Below are positions 47,370-56,148 of a stretch of DNA of 64,000 nucleotides, one piece after another (positions within the stretch are counted from its first letter, which is position 1; each line of letters opens with the position of its first letter). The notes under the pieces were generated by a model that saw only the letters and a list, made by a program, of their open reading frames with translations, did no database searches and had not been told where the DNA came from. The stretch spans positions 62,001 to 126,000 of the forward strand of contig NZ_BBWR01000016.1 in assembly GCF_001463905.1 (NCBI RefSeq), written 5' to 3'. The stretch is from Aureimonas frigidaquae. Its GTDB lineage: Bacteria; Pseudomonadota; Alphaproteobacteria; Rhizobiales; Rhizobiaceae. Position numbers and translations under genes: made by a program.

Positions 47370-48500
47370 ATGTCCACTTGTCATCGAAGTCAGTCGTCTA
47401 TCACCCCAGCGAGTTGGTATCGAGTGAGCGTCGCGGAGAAACTCGCGTTCCGCGAGGATCTGCAGCAGGACCCCACACTACCCGACCTCCCCAAACGGCT
47501 CATCAGCGTAATTGCTCGGGCATGGGACAACACTTCCATGTTCGCTGAATGCAGCCAGTCATACCTCGCCAATGGTGCAGGTACGACGGTGAAGATGGCA
47601 GCAAGGTATAAAGCGGCAATGCTCGCCAGCGGACGCGTATTCATCGCTCGTGAAGCCACCGCAATTGACGCTGCCCGGTGGGGCGTAAATTGGCACTTCC
47701 GCGGTAGCGCATGGGTGCGCAAATCCAATAGCGGCAGACCCATTTTAGATTGTCGAGAGCGGCCAGTGGGGCCCCCTCAGGGGCAGTCCCCCGAGTCCCC
47801 TATTGAGGGGGGTCGGCAGGAAGCGATTGGGGGACCCCTAGCAGGTGTCTCGGGTGTCCCCCAAGCAGGGGGCCAAATCCCCCCTAAAGGGGGTTACAAA
47901 GGCGCCCCTATCGGGTCGCGCCCTTTGGAGGGCGCGACCGGGGCGCCAGTTGTTTCCAATACTGTTTGGTCGCAGCCCGAAGGCTTTTCGAAGTGGCGGG
48001 TCGTGCATGCGGAGTTCACGGCACCGAAAAGCCAACCGGACGAGCTAGACGGCCTACTTGCTCACCTCGTCAGCGGGAAGGGGCGCCGCTTCACGCTCCG
48101 CTGCGGATTTGACAGCGATGATTTTGAGAGCCTGAACGATGCTTACGACCTTGATGGAGACCCGGCGTTCCTTATCGGAAAATCGCTTTTGATGTCCGTA
48201 GGCGATGCGCCACGTCGGTTCATGAGGGCCGGGCCGCTTCCATGGAGCCAGGTACGTATCGTTTCTGTGGACGCAAACGTCGATGGCTCAGCTCGCATCA
48301 ACGGGATCTTCGATTTCGGAGAGAGTGCCATGCAGTTGTCGAGCGATTGGGCCGCAGGCCTCGCGGCAGTATGCGGGGGCGACGAGAACGTGGTCGGATC
48401 TCGCGTGTCATATCGCTTAATGCCCGACGACAGCGTTGAGTGGCGCCTCATTCCTGGTGACCTCGTGGCGAATAGCAGCCTGCGTGAGGAAGCCGCATGA
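47370..48500 (+). CDS. Replication-initiator-like phage protein with an in-frame hairpin array
   Basis: 376 aa. Residues about 30-120 contain a winged-HTH-like segment (SYLANGAGTTVKMAARYKAAMLASGRVFIA) as in phage O/gp18-type initiators. Residues about 131-195 are a Gly/Pro-rich linker (PPQGQSPESPIEGG; IPPKGGYKGAP) encoded by DNA that forms at least five GC hairpins. Residues about 200-376 are a compact domain I do not recognise (FTLRCGFDSDDFESLNDAYD). An initiator with the origin inside its own linker, as in lambda O, is the best hypothesis. First of three coupled genes (ATGA overlap with the next). Confidence 0.5.
   Translation: MSTCHRSQSSITPASWYRVSVAEKLAFREDLQQDPTLPDLPKRLISVIARAWDNTSMFAECSQSYLANGAGTTVKMAARYKAAMLASGRVFIAREATAIDAARWGVNWHFRGSAWVRKSNSGRPILDCRERPVGPPQGQSPESPIEGGRQEAIGGPLAGVSGVPQAGGQIPPKGGYKGAPIGSRPLEGATGAPVVSNTVWSQPEGFSKWRVVHAEFTAPKSQPDELDGLLAHLVSGKGRRFTLRCGFDSDDFESLNDAYDLDGDPAFLIGKSLLMSVGDAPRRFMRAGPLPWSQVRIVSVDANVDGSARINGIFDFGESAMQLSSDWAAGLAAVCGGDENVVGSRVSYRLMPDDSVEWRLIPGDLVANSSLREEAA
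47771..47947. repeat. Array of GC-rich palindromes inside the initiator-like gene
   Basis: Six hairpins in 177 bp: GCCCC/GGGGC (47771-47784), CCCCT/AGGGG (47797-47810), GGGGGAC/GTCCCCC (47829-47862), CCCCC/GGGGG (47858-47872), CCCCC/GGGGG (47880-47893), and a nested one at 47901-47947 with outer arms GGCGCCCC/GGGGCGCC and inner arms GGTCGCGCCC/GGGCGCGACC. All are in frame with the surrounding coding sequence. The fourth overlaps the third, so alternative folds exist. A replication origin or a palindromic insertion are the main explanations. Confidence 0.85.
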
Positions 48501-48724
48501 CAGGTTGGAACGCGGCCGACCTCCGGCTCACTGCAGGGCAAGCGGCAACCCTACGAACGGGAACAGGCCATCATCATTACCAGCGTGTCGCAGATCGCAT
48601 GGAGATCATCCTGAAGTCGCGCGGGATGCTCGAGTGGCGGCGCCAGCCGAATGGTACCTACTCACAAGTTGCTTCGGCAAAGGGGCGCGAGGCGCTCAAC
48701 CGGTACGACAGGAGATCCGCATGA
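48497..48724 (+). CDS. 75-aa hypothetical phage protein
   Basis: Starts inside the preceding stop (ATGA) and ends in an ATGATGA overlap with the next start, so it is part of a coupled trio. The sequence LRLTAGQAATLRTGTGHHHYQRVADRMEIILKSRGMLEWRRQPNG (in parts: HHHYQRVADRMEIILKSRGM) has a winged-helix flavour and a run of three histidines. No known family recognised. Confidence 0.6.
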   Translation: MTGWNAADLRLTAGQAATLRTGTGHHHYQRVADRMEIILKSRGMLEWRRQPNGTYSQVASAKGREALNRYDRRSA

Positions 48725-49710
48725 TGAAACTGAAGTCATTCTCCGAGCTTGCCGAGATCCGGGCGGGTAATCATGCAGACCATGGTTCTCACTTGCTGCC
48801 AAGGAAGGTTTCGGGCGCGCGGCCGAGCGCTCGCAGCACGCCGAACGTCATCAGGGCTTACATCGATCGCGACGAGACGCCATCCGGCATGCAGACCAAT
48901 TGGAACACAGGAACCGCGAATGACAACAAGGTGCCCGCTGGCATGTCGGTGGAGCGCGCTTGCGAGATTACGCCATCAATAGAGGCCATCGAGCGCGTGA
49001 TGAAGAATGTCGAGCTCGTCTGGAAGCGGGAGCCGCGTCGGCTTGGAGGTGGCGGCAAGCAGGAGCTCCACGCGTGGCCGGTGAAACGAGTTCTAGAGCG
49101 CGATCAGCTCGGAGACGTTGCTCGTCAGCGTATCGGCGACTTGGTCTTCGACGGCAAGAACGCGTTGCTCGGGCACCGTGAGCGCGCAACGCGCGAGAAG
49201 GGAAGCGCGCCGCAGACAATCCCGAACTGCCATGTGGCTGCGTATGTCGGAGCGCCCGACATCGCCTTCAAACCAGCGGCCAAGGAAAAGCGGAAAGGCA
49301 TACCAATGACCAAGGCCGAGGCGCGAGCCTACCTTCGCGAGATGGGCGTCGATGGCGAGGTCGACCTACCTGAGGCTTGCGTCAATGCCGGCGTCGGCAT
49401 TTATGCCAAGCCCAGCCGCCCAGCTCTGCCAGCGGGCAGCCCCGTGGTCGGCAACATCTTCCTTGGCCAAACGAAGGCGCCACCAAAGAAGGGGGGCACG
49501 GAGATGTGGCAGGTTCTGGCAGGCAACATTCAAAAGGGCGAGATTGAGGTACCCGACCACAATGTAGCGCTGGCGAACGGCGGCACCGACGACGACAGCA
49601 ACGTGCAGTGCCTGTGCAATGAGTGCCACGACGTGAAGACGCGCGCTGACCTTGGCTATTGTGACCGCCGGCCGACGATCGGGGTGGATGGGTGGCCTAT
49701 AGTCCAGTAA
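48721..49710 (+). CDS. HNH endonuclease-domain phage protein
   Basis: 329 aa from ATG 48721. The C-terminal 60 residues hold an HNH motif: EVPDHNVALANGGTDDDSNVQCLCNECHDVKTRADLG, read as DHNVALANGG, DDDSNVQCLCNECHDVKT. The preceding part (residues about 200-225, MTKAEARAYLREMGVDGEVDL) is helical, and the N-terminal 190 residues match nothing I know. HNH proteins in phages commonly sit beside terminase genes and take part in packaging or replication; here no terminase follows. The next structural gene is the tape measure. Confidence 0.7.
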   Translation: MMKLKSFSELAEIRAGNHADHGSHLLPRKVSGARPSARSTPNVIRAYIDRDETPSGMQTNWNTGTANDNKVPAGMSVERACEITPSIEAIERVMKNVELVWKREPRRLGGGGKQELHAWPVKRVLERDQLGDVARQRIGDLVFDGKNALLGHRERATREKGSAPQTIPNCHVAAYVGAPDIAFKPAAKEKRKGIPMTKAEARAYLREMGVDGEVDLPEACVNAGVGIYAKPSRPALPAGSPVVGNIFLGQTKAPPKKGGTEMWQVLAGNIQKGEIEVPDHNVALANGGTDDDSNVQCLCNECHDVKTRADLGYCDRRPTIGVDGWPIVQ

Positions 49711-49739
49711 GCAACTGTGATGACAAGCGAGGTCTGACC

Positions 49740-49955
49740 ATGGAATGGCAAGCGATCGACACAGCGCCAAAGGATGGAACGGTTATTCTTGGGATTGTAG
49801 ATGGTGATGGCTATGCCTACCCGCTCGTTTGGAGAGAAGGCCACGGTTGGCAGGACCCTGAATGGAATGGCGGAATGGAGCCAACCCACTGGACGCCACA
49901 CCCGCTCTCCGCGTTGACCTTGGCCTCGATACCGCGGCGTGGGAAGACGGCCTGA
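49740..49955 (+). CDS. Small DUF551-like protein overlapping the tape-measure start
   Basis: 71 aa from ATG 49740. The beginning MEWQAIDTAPKDGTVILGIV and the centre VWREGHGWQDPEWNGGMEPTHWTP match the DUF551-type phage proteins (W-x-P-I-x-T-A-P-K-D-G-T, then ...T-H-W-x-P-L). After THWTP the expected short ending is replaced by LSALTLASIPRRGKTA, which is the tape-measure coding sequence read in another frame. The gene thus seems to be cut at about 49905 by a deletion junction. Confidence 0.65.
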   Translation: MEWQAIDTAPKDGTVILGIVDGDGYAYPLVWREGHGWQDPEWNGGMEPTHWTPHPLSALTLASIPRRGKTA

Positions 49956-52315
49956 AGAAGGTCGAGGGCGGCATGTCCGGCTTTGCCAAGACCATTGCCG
50001 CAGGGCTCGCGGGCATCACGGCAGCTTTTGGCGTCGGCGTGACCGCAGCCGTGCAGCGTCTCGAGCGTATGGAGTCGTCGGCTCGCAAGGTCGACCAGGT
50101 TCTCGCCAATACCGGCAACTCGGCCAACACATCGGCCAAAGAAATTGCCGCTTGGGCGGACGAGCTCGAAATGCGCACTGGGCGCGCCGGGCAAGAGGTC
50201 ATGGACGTTGCCGCCAACCTCGCTTCTTACGGGTTTGGTGAAGAGGTCTTCTTTCGGGCTATCGAACTTGCCGATGATATGGCAGCCGCATGGGGCGGTG
50301 ATCTTCGGCAGAATCTCGACGGCCTCGCGCGAGCGCTGGAAAACCCTGAGAAGGGCCTCGCGATGCTGTCCGCCCGCGGCATCACGTTTTCGGCCGAAGG
50401 TCGGAAGATGGCGATCGAGCTCGCGAAAGCGGGCAAGAGTGCGGAAGCCGCCGGCGTCCTTATGGACGAGCTCGAGGGCCAGGTAAAAGGCGCTGCCGAA
50501 GCTGGCTTTGGTGGGCTGACAAAGAGCACGGCACTGGCGCAAAAAGCGCTGGACGGGTTCTTCGAGGCGATCGCAAGTGGGGCAGGTGCCGGCGGCCTAA
50601 TGGCTGCGGGACTGGATGTCGCAGCAGCGGCCCTCAACCTGCTGACCAACAACCTGACAAATATTATCCGCGTGGCCGGCATTGCCGGGACGACCATGGC
50701 CGTGGCATTCGGTCCAGCGATCCTCGCCAGCGTTCGCTCGCTGGTGGTGGCTGTCGGCACCAACCTTGTTGCCGCATTCACCGCCCTGCGCGCTGCAATT
50801 ATGCTGAACCCGCTCGGCGCCCTCGCAGTCGCCATCACATCCGCGGTTTCCGCTTTGTGGTTCTTCCGCGACGAGATCAACGTCGTTGCTGATGAGATCG
50901 CGACCCTCGGGGATTATATCCGAGCGGCCTGGGAGATCGTATCGAGCTCGATTGGCTCTGCCGTCTCCACGATCACCGGCTACCTCTCGGCCGTTGCGGA
51001 TAGCATCCGCGAGACGTTCGGAGAGGGGACTGTCGGCGTTGCGATCACAGCGTTCGGCATCATAGCGGACGGGGCTAAGACAGCCCTTAACCTGATCATC
51101 GGCCTGTTCGTCGCAGCCGTGAATCAGATCCGTGTCGTCTGGACCAAGTTGCCTGCCGCCATTGGCGAAGTCGTCATGGCCGTGGTGCAGGGTGTTCTTG
51201 GTGCCCTAGAGGGCATGGTCAATTCGGCCAAGAACCTCGTCAACGGGCTGATCGGTGGCCTTAATTCCATCCCCGGCGTCGAGATCCCGGTCATTGCGGA
51301 CGTGAGCTTCGCGGGGGCGGTCAAGAACCCCTTCGCGGGCGCTGCCTCGCAGTTCGCCTCGGACATGACGGCCGCGAGCCACGACGCTCTCACCACCGAC
51401 TACCTCGGAGCAGCAGGCGACGCCCTAGCCGGATTGCGGGACCGGGCAAACGCCATCGGCGAGGCGCGCGGCGCGATCGATCAGACCACGTCTTCGGTTC
51501 GGGCGCTCGGCGACGCTGCCGATGAAGCCCTCGGCGGCGGCGGATCTGGTGGCAAGGGCGGCAAGGGCAAGAAGGGCGGGGCTGGCAGAAACGGCCTGTC
51601 GAAGGAAGCGCAGGAAGCTGCGCGCATCTTCGAGCAGACCCGGACGCCACTGGAACGCTACCAGGCGCAGATTGCCCGGCTTAATGAACTGCTCTCCGCA
51701 GGGGCGATCGACCAGGATACCTACAACCGCGCGGTAGCGCAGGCGCAGGACGAGTTCGATCGCGCGACCGAGAATGCGAAGCAGAAGACGAATGACTTCG
51801 CCAGCGTCGGGCAGACCATGGCGACCTCCCTGTCGTCTGGCTTCAAGTCCATGATCGAAGGCGCCAAGTCTTTTGGCGAGGTGCTGTCGGATATCCTCGG
51901 TCGTCTCGCGGATATGTGGATGGATAAGGCCTTCCAAATGCTCTTTGGGGATGGCGGTTCCGGGGGCGAAAAGAGTGGAGGAGCGGGTCCGCTCGGCGCG
52001 GTTGGCGGATTCTTTAAGAATTTGCTCGGCTTTAAGGACGGCGGCTCTTTCCAGGTGGGCGGTGCCGGCGGCATCGACAGCCAGCTCGTCGCCTTCAAGG
52101 CCAGCCCCAACGAGCAGGTGAGCATCACCAAGCCTGGCCAGGAACGGCAAAGCGGTGGGCAGTTCTCCGTCAACGTCGCTCCGTCCCCGTACTTCAACGT
52201 CACTGTCGAACGCATCAGCGACCGCGTGGCGCAGGGGCGGGTGGCGCAAGGCCAGCAGGCAGCATCGCGGGCCTTCCCGACCATGCAGCGTGACCAGCAA
52301 CTGAGGAAGGGCTGA
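49862..52315 (+). CDS. Phage tail tape measure protein
   Basis: 817 aa. True tape-measure sequence begins at ALRVDLGLDTAAWEDGLKKVEGGMSGF; the first 14 residues (MEWRNGANPLDATP) come from the overlapping DUF551-like gene in another frame, so the native start has been lost and replaced. Hydrophobic segments lie about residues 275-340 (AIMLNPLGALAVAITSAVSALWF). The C-terminus (SSGFKSMIEGAKSFGEVLSDILGRLADMWMDKA, then GGSFQVGGAGGIDSQLVAFKASPNEQVSI) is the usual one. The length corresponds to a siphovirus tail of roughly 120 nm at 1.5 angstrom per residue. Confidence 0.9.
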   Translation: MEWRNGANPLDATPALRVDLGLDTAAWEDGLKKVEGGMSGFAKTIAAGLAGITAAFGVGVTAAVQRLERMESSARKVDQVLANTGNSANTSAKEIAAWADELEMRTGRAGQEVMDVAANLASYGFGEEVFFRAIELADDMAAAWGGDLRQNLDGLARALENPEKGLAMLSARGITFSAEGRKMAIELAKAGKSAEAAGVLMDELEGQVKGAAEAGFGGLTKSTALAQKALDGFFEAIASGAGAGGLMAAGLDVAAAALNLLTNNLTNIIRVAGIAGTTMAVAFGPAILASVRSLVVAVGTNLVAAFTALRAAIMLNPLGALAVAITSAVSALWFFRDEINVVADEIATLGDYIRAAWEIVSSSIGSAVSTITGYLSAVADSIRETFGEGTVGVAITAFGIIADGAKTALNLIIGLFVAAVNQIRVVWTKLPAAIGEVVMAVVQGVLGALEGMVNSAKNLVNGLIGGLNSIPGVEIPVIADVSFAGAVKNPFAGAASQFASDMTAASHDALTTDYLGAAGDALAGLRDRANAIGEARGAIDQTTSSVRALGDAADEALGGGGSGGKGGKGKKGGAGRNGLSKEAQEAARIFEQTRTPLERYQAQIARLNELLSAGAIDQDTYNRAVAQAQDEFDRATENAKQKTNDFASVGQTMATSLSSGFKSMIEGAKSFGEVLSDILGRLADMWMDKAFQMLFGDGGSGGEKSGGAGPLGAVGGFFKNLLGFKDGGSFQVGGAGGIDSQLVAFKASPNEQVSITKPGQERQSGGQFSVNVAPSPYFNVTVERISDRVAQGRVAQGQQAASRAFPTMQRDQQLRKG

Positions 52316-52983
52316 TGGTAGCATTCCCCGCCAACCTTTCCCCAGCAAATATCAGCCTTCGTTTGGAGAACGTATCGCGATCCGGCGGCGCCTCGACGAA
52401 CGGTCAGGAGCAAATTGTCTCCTCCGGCGTCAGCCGCTGGGTCGCAACGCTTGCGGACTGCCCCGTCCGCAACAACCGCGAGATACTTGCACTGCGTGCC
52501 TTTGTCGCTGCGATGAATGGTCGGGCAGGGCGCACGCTTGTGCCCGCCTTCGACCTCATCAAGAACTGGCCGGTCGATGCATTCGGACGGCTGCTGTCGC
52601 CGGAGAACACACGGCGCGAGAGGCTGGACGGAACGATCTACGCTGACCCGGCGATCCCTGCGCAAAGCCACATATCAGCGTTTTTCGCATCGCCAGCGGC
52701 ACGGCGGGCCACAACGGTTCAGATATCGCAATCGGGTGTGCCCGCTGAGCCAGGGCAGTACTTTTCCCCATCGCCGGGACGATTGCACATCCTGACCGAG
52801 TACATCAGCAACGGCATCTACCGCATCGAGCCCCCGCTTCGCGATCCAGTCGCCGCGGGCCAGGTTGTCGACTTCATGACGCCGAGCTGCGAGATGCGCT
52901 TTGTCGATGACTCGCAGGGCGACATCGAACTCCAATATGGGCGATGGGGCTTTGTCACGCTGCAGCTTCTCGAGGCGTTCTGA
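52315..52983 (+). CDS. Phage tail protein following the tape measure
   Basis: 222 aa, starting in a TGATG overlap. Beta-rich with few long helices; RWVATLADCPVRNNREILALRAFVAAMNGRAGRTLVPAFD is a typical stretch of the alphaproteobacterial distal-tail protein that lies between tape measure and DUF2163. It ends GRWGFVTLQLLEAF. By position it takes the role of Dit/DUF2460 in joining tail tube and tip, but I cannot assign it to a named family with certainty. Confidence 0.65.
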   Translation: MVAFPANLSPANISLRLENVSRSGGASTNGQEQIVSSGVSRWVATLADCPVRNNREILALRAFVAAMNGRAGRTLVPAFDLIKNWPVDAFGRLLSPENTRRERLDGTIYADPAIPAQSHISAFFASPAARRATTVQISQSGVPAEPGQYFSPSPGRLHILTEYISNGIYRIEPPLRDPVAAGQVVDFMTPSCEMRFVDDSQGDIELQYGRWGFVTLQLLEAF

Positions 52984-53549
52984 TGGCGATCTTCAATGCG
53001 GTCCAGGCTGCCGCTGCGCAGGGCAGGGAGGTCACGCTCGCCGCCCTCGTAGACTTCGACTTTCCCGGCTATCGCCTGCGGACGTGGTCCGGTTCCGGCG
53101 TCCTCGTCGTCGACGGCGTCGAGTGGCATGGTGCTGGTCAGATGGGCAGCATCAGCGCCATCCCGTTTGGCGAGAACGATTCGGCTGACAAGATCACCTT
53201 CACGCTGTCAGGCGTCGAGCCGCAGCTAGTGACTCAGGTCAACAATTCGGACGCGGTGCGCGGCCGGGACGTGACGGTCTACGGCCAGTTCTTCGACAAC
53301 ACGACGCACCAGCCCCTCGATGGCAAGTTCGTCATCCGCTCAATGATCATGGACACCATCGGATATTCCGCCTCCGGCCCGAGCGAGCGGACGATCTCGC
53401 TGACGGCTGAGACAATTTGGACCGCCCGCAATCTCGCCTCCTACAGCTATTGGTCGGATCGCGACCAGAAGGCGCGCTACCCTGGCGACCGCGGCTGCGA
53501 GTTCATCCCGACGCTGAAGAACAAGGTGGTGGCATGGCCGACCTACTAG
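52983..53549 (+). CDS. DUF2163-like tail assembly protein
   Basis: 188 aa from ATG 52983 (TGATGG overlap). REVTLAALVDFDFPGYRLRTWSGSGVLVVDGVEWHGAGQMGSISA is the conserved N-terminus of these tail-tip hub proteins; FVIRSMIMDTIGYSASGPSERTISLTAE and the ending KARYPGDRGCEFIPTLKNKVVAWP are likewise typical. Such proteins form part of the baseplate hub in lambda-like tails and gene transfer agents. It overlaps the next gene by 16 bp. Confidence 0.8.
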   Translation: MAIFNAVQAAAAQGREVTLAALVDFDFPGYRLRTWSGSGVLVVDGVEWHGAGQMGSISAIPFGENDSADKITFTLSGVEPQLVTQVNNSDAVRGRDVTVYGQFFDNTTHQPLDGKFVIRSMIMDTIGYSASGPSERTISLTAETIWTARNLASYSYWSDRDQKARYPGDRGCEFIPTLKNKVVAWPTY

Positions 53550-53959
53550 GCGACCAAGACAAGCTGGGTGCATTCCTCAAGGCCGCTGCAGAGCGGCCTT
53601 TTTCGTGGGGGCATCGCGACTGCCTGCTTTGGCTTGCCGACTGGGTCGAGGAGTGCCGCGGCATCGATCCTGCTGCGCATCTGCGCGGCTCATACTGCGA
53701 CGAGGCAGAGGCCGAGAAGGTCATCGTCGGGCATGGCGGTCGCGAGGCCATGATAGACGCGCTACTGGCGCCGCTCGGCATCCGGGGGACGCAGCATCCG
53801 CAGGCCGGCGACATCGCGCTTGTTAGCCTGCCGTCCGGCGTAACGGGCGGCATCGTCACCGGCAAGTTCATCGCCTTCATAGGCCACGACAGGCTCCGCT
53901 TCACGCGGGCACCCATAATCAAAGCCTGGAGCCTCGGATGCCCCCAGTTGGAGCACTAA
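53534..53959 (+). CDS. NlpC/P60-like (DUF6950) tail peptidase
   Basis: 141 aa from ATG 53534. Catalytic Cys in PFSWGHRDCLLWLADWVEE, followed by HPQAGDIALVSL, where the family has its second conserved segment; the expected downstream His is in IAFIGHDRLRF. These tail-associated peptidases open the peptidoglycan during DNA entry. It overlaps the start of the next gene by 22 bp, the usual arrangement in this module. Confidence 0.78.
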   Translation: MADLLGDQDKLGAFLKAAAERPFSWGHRDCLLWLADWVEECRGIDPAAHLRGSYCDEAEAEKVIVGHGGREAMIDALLAPLGIRGTQHPQAGDIALVSLPSGVTGGIVTGKFIAFIGHDRLRFTRAPIIKAWSLGCPQLEH

Positions 53960-55689
53960 TAACGGGCGCAGTCGCTTTGGGCGGCCAAGCAGTCACTGCC
54001 GTTTCCGGCTTCTTCGCCGGCCTTGGCGCCATCGGTACGGCGGTCGGCAACCTCGCGCTGTCCCTCGGACTCTCATACATCGCCTCGCTCCTGTTCCGTC
54101 CGGATCAGCCGAAGCCAAGCGACGGCCAGGTCGAGGTAAAGCAGGCCGTGCCCTCGCGCTTCTGGCACTACGGCCGCGTCAAAGTCAGCGGTCCCTTGGC
54201 ATTCTATGAAAGCCGCAACGGCGCGCTCTACAAGCTTGTCATGCTATCGACACGTCCGGTGGACGCCATCGAGCACGTCTTCATGAACGATGTCGCTGTC
54301 GGTATCCGTGGCGATGGCGCTGTGGTTTCCGGCTCCCCTACTGTGGGCGGAAGCGGCGAGTTCTACGCCTACATCAACCAGTCCACCGGGGCCGCGGACC
54401 AAGGGCCATCAGGGCTGCTGAGGTTCAATTTCCCTGACGCCTGGACAGCAGATCATCGACTGCAGGGAACGGCATACATCGTCGGCCAGTTCATCGCGCC
54501 CGCCATCGAATACTTCCAGAGCGCCTATCCGAATGGCGAGCCTTCCCTGTCCGCAACGCTTCGCGGCGTCCAAGTCTATGACCCCCGAAACGGTACGACC
54601 TATTGGTCGGACAATGCCGCGCTTGCGGTCCTCGACTACCTGACTCACCCGGACGGATACGATCGGCCGCTTTCGCGCATCAATTTGCAGAGCTTCATCG
54701 ACTACGCGTGGCTCTGTGACGACATGGTCAACGGCCAGCGGCGTTATCGCATCGCCACGACGGTTGACCTGACAGAGCCTCGTAAGGACGTCCTGCAGCG
54801 CCTGTTGGAGGCCTGCGACGCAAGCCTCTATATGTCGCCGAACGGGCAGGTTTCGATCCGCGGCGGCAGGTGGGAAGAGCCGACTGTCGTCATCGACGCC
54901 GACCTCGGACACATCATCACCGCGGACTTCTCGCCGCCCGGCGCGATGGACCGTTACAACGAGCTGGTGATCCAGTATCGCGAGCCGTCCCTTGGCCACG
55001 TCGAGAACGAGGCGACGCCTTGGGAAGACCCGCTCGACATCGCGCAGTCCGGGCAGGTGATCTCGCAGAACATCAACCTGTTTCAGGTGCCATCGCAAAG
55101 CCAGGCACGCCGGTTGGCGAAGATCCGTATGGCGCGGGACAATGCCGACTGGACGGCCGAGATCGTTACGAACCTCGCCGGCCTCAACTGCATTGGCGAG
55201 CGGATCATCCGTCTTCGCTGGCCCGAGCTGTCGATCGACGCGCCATTCTGGGTCGAGGGCGTGGAAATGTCGCCCGACATTACCACCGTCAGCCTGAAGC
55301 TGCGCTCGGCCTCGCAGGCGTCCTACTCTTGGTCGCCGGACGAGGAGGGCAGTTCGACTGTCATACCGCCCGACACCTCGCCATCCTACGACCTGACGCC
55401 GCCTGACTTCATCCTGGCGCAGACCGATACCCCGAGCATCGTTGCAACGTGGACGCCATCCCAGGCGCTCAACCGCGCTTACAACTTCCAGTACCGGAAC
55501 GCCAACACCCCTAACGGCTGGATGTCGATGACGACTGCCTCGACCCGTGATCGCGCTACGGGCGCACCGGTCGCCGTAGGCAGCACCTATGCCGTGCGCG
55601 GCCAGACCATCGCGGGGCCGCAGGCTGTGGGGCCTTGGTCAGCGCAGCGATTCATTACCATCCTGGAACCTGAGGAGGAGGACGCCTGA
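53938..55689 (+). CDS. Phage tail tip protein (host specificity J-like)
   Basis: 583 aa. A hydrophobic, Gly/Ala-rich N-terminus (GALITGAVALGGQAVTAVSGFFAGLGAIGTAVGNLALSLGLSYIASLLFRP, in parts: AVGNLALSLGLSYIASLLF) precedes the conserved KQAVPSRFWHYGRVKVSGPLAFYES. Further on come ANTPNGWMSM and a fibronectin-like C-terminus (PDFILAQTDTPSIVATWTPS). It is shorter than lambda J (1132 aa), as usual for the alphaproteobacterial siphovirus class. Forms the tail tip that contacts the receptor. Confidence 0.82.
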   Translation: MPPVGALITGAVALGGQAVTAVSGFFAGLGAIGTAVGNLALSLGLSYIASLLFRPDQPKPSDGQVEVKQAVPSRFWHYGRVKVSGPLAFYESRNGALYKLVMLSTRPVDAIEHVFMNDVAVGIRGDGAVVSGSPTVGGSGEFYAYINQSTGAADQGPSGLLRFNFPDAWTADHRLQGTAYIVGQFIAPAIEYFQSAYPNGEPSLSATLRGVQVYDPRNGTTYWSDNAALAVLDYLTHPDGYDRPLSRINLQSFIDYAWLCDDMVNGQRRYRIATTVDLTEPRKDVLQRLLEACDASLYMSPNGQVSIRGGRWEEPTVVIDADLGHIITADFSPPGAMDRYNELVIQYREPSLGHVENEATPWEDPLDIAQSGQVISQNINLFQVPSQSQARRLAKIRMARDNADWTAEIVTNLAGLNCIGERIIRLRWPELSIDAPFWVEGVEMSPDITTVSLKLRSASQASYSWSPDEEGSSTVIPPDTSPSYDLTPPDFILAQTDTPSIVATWTPSQALNRAYNFQYRNANTPNGWMSMTTASTRDRATGAPVAVGSTYAVRGQTIAGPQAVGPWSAQRFITILEPEEEDA

Positions 55690-56123
55690 TGTCCTGCTGC
55701 GGCGATAGCGTCAAATTCCGCCACGTGGTGGTGCAGCCTCCATACACCATCGCCAACTGCGCAATCTCGCTGGGGGAGGACTGGATGGACCCACTGCCCC
55801 GCATCCTGGAGGGCAGCGAGCCGAAGGATCTGACCGGATGCACCATCGATATCTTCGTGCGCCCAGTGTTCGATCATTCGGTTCTCATCCGCCGGCTTTC
55901 GACCACGAGCGGCACGATCGTCATCGATGATCCTGCGCAAGGCCTGGCCAGCATTCGGGCCTCGCGTGAAAGCATCCTATCCGGTGCCGGAGCCATCCCG
56001 GTCGGGGAGTGGGATCACTTCTGCATCCTGACCGAAACCTACCTCAATGCGCCCTACCGAGGCGTCCTGCGCCGCGAGCTGTATCGCGGTCGCCTGCTCG
56101 TGAGCCCCGCTCGCCTTTCCTGA
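55689..56123 (+). CDS. Hypothetical tail-associated protein
   Basis: 144 aa, TGATG overlap with the J-like gene. Beta-sheet pattern (CTIDIFVRPVFDHSVLIRRLS; SGTIVIDDPAQGLASIRASR; GEWDHFCILTETYLNAPYRGVLRRELYRGRLLV, in parts) resembles the small Ig-like or BppU-type N-terminal domains that adapt fibres to the tail tip. No specific family recognised. It lies between the tip and the fibre genes. Confidence 0.65.
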   Translation: MSCCGDSVKFRHVVVQPPYTIANCAISLGEDWMDPLPRILEGSEPKDLTGCTIDIFVRPVFDHSVLIRRLSTTSGTIVIDDPAQGLASIRASRESILSGAGAIPVGEWDHFCILTETYLNAPYRGVLRRELYRGRLLVSPARLS

Positions 56124-56148
56124 CATTCTCCTGAAGCCGGAGTTCAGA

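Noticed and set aside
47771-47947. CRISPR array
   Set aside because: The repeats are palindromes of different sequence and length with no constant repeat-spacer spacing, and they lie inside a coding frame.
52983-55689. Gene transfer agent
   Set aside because: The DUF2163, peptidase and J-like order resembles GTA tails, but the prophage setting with att site, fibres, endolysin and morons, and the lack of head genes, argue against it.
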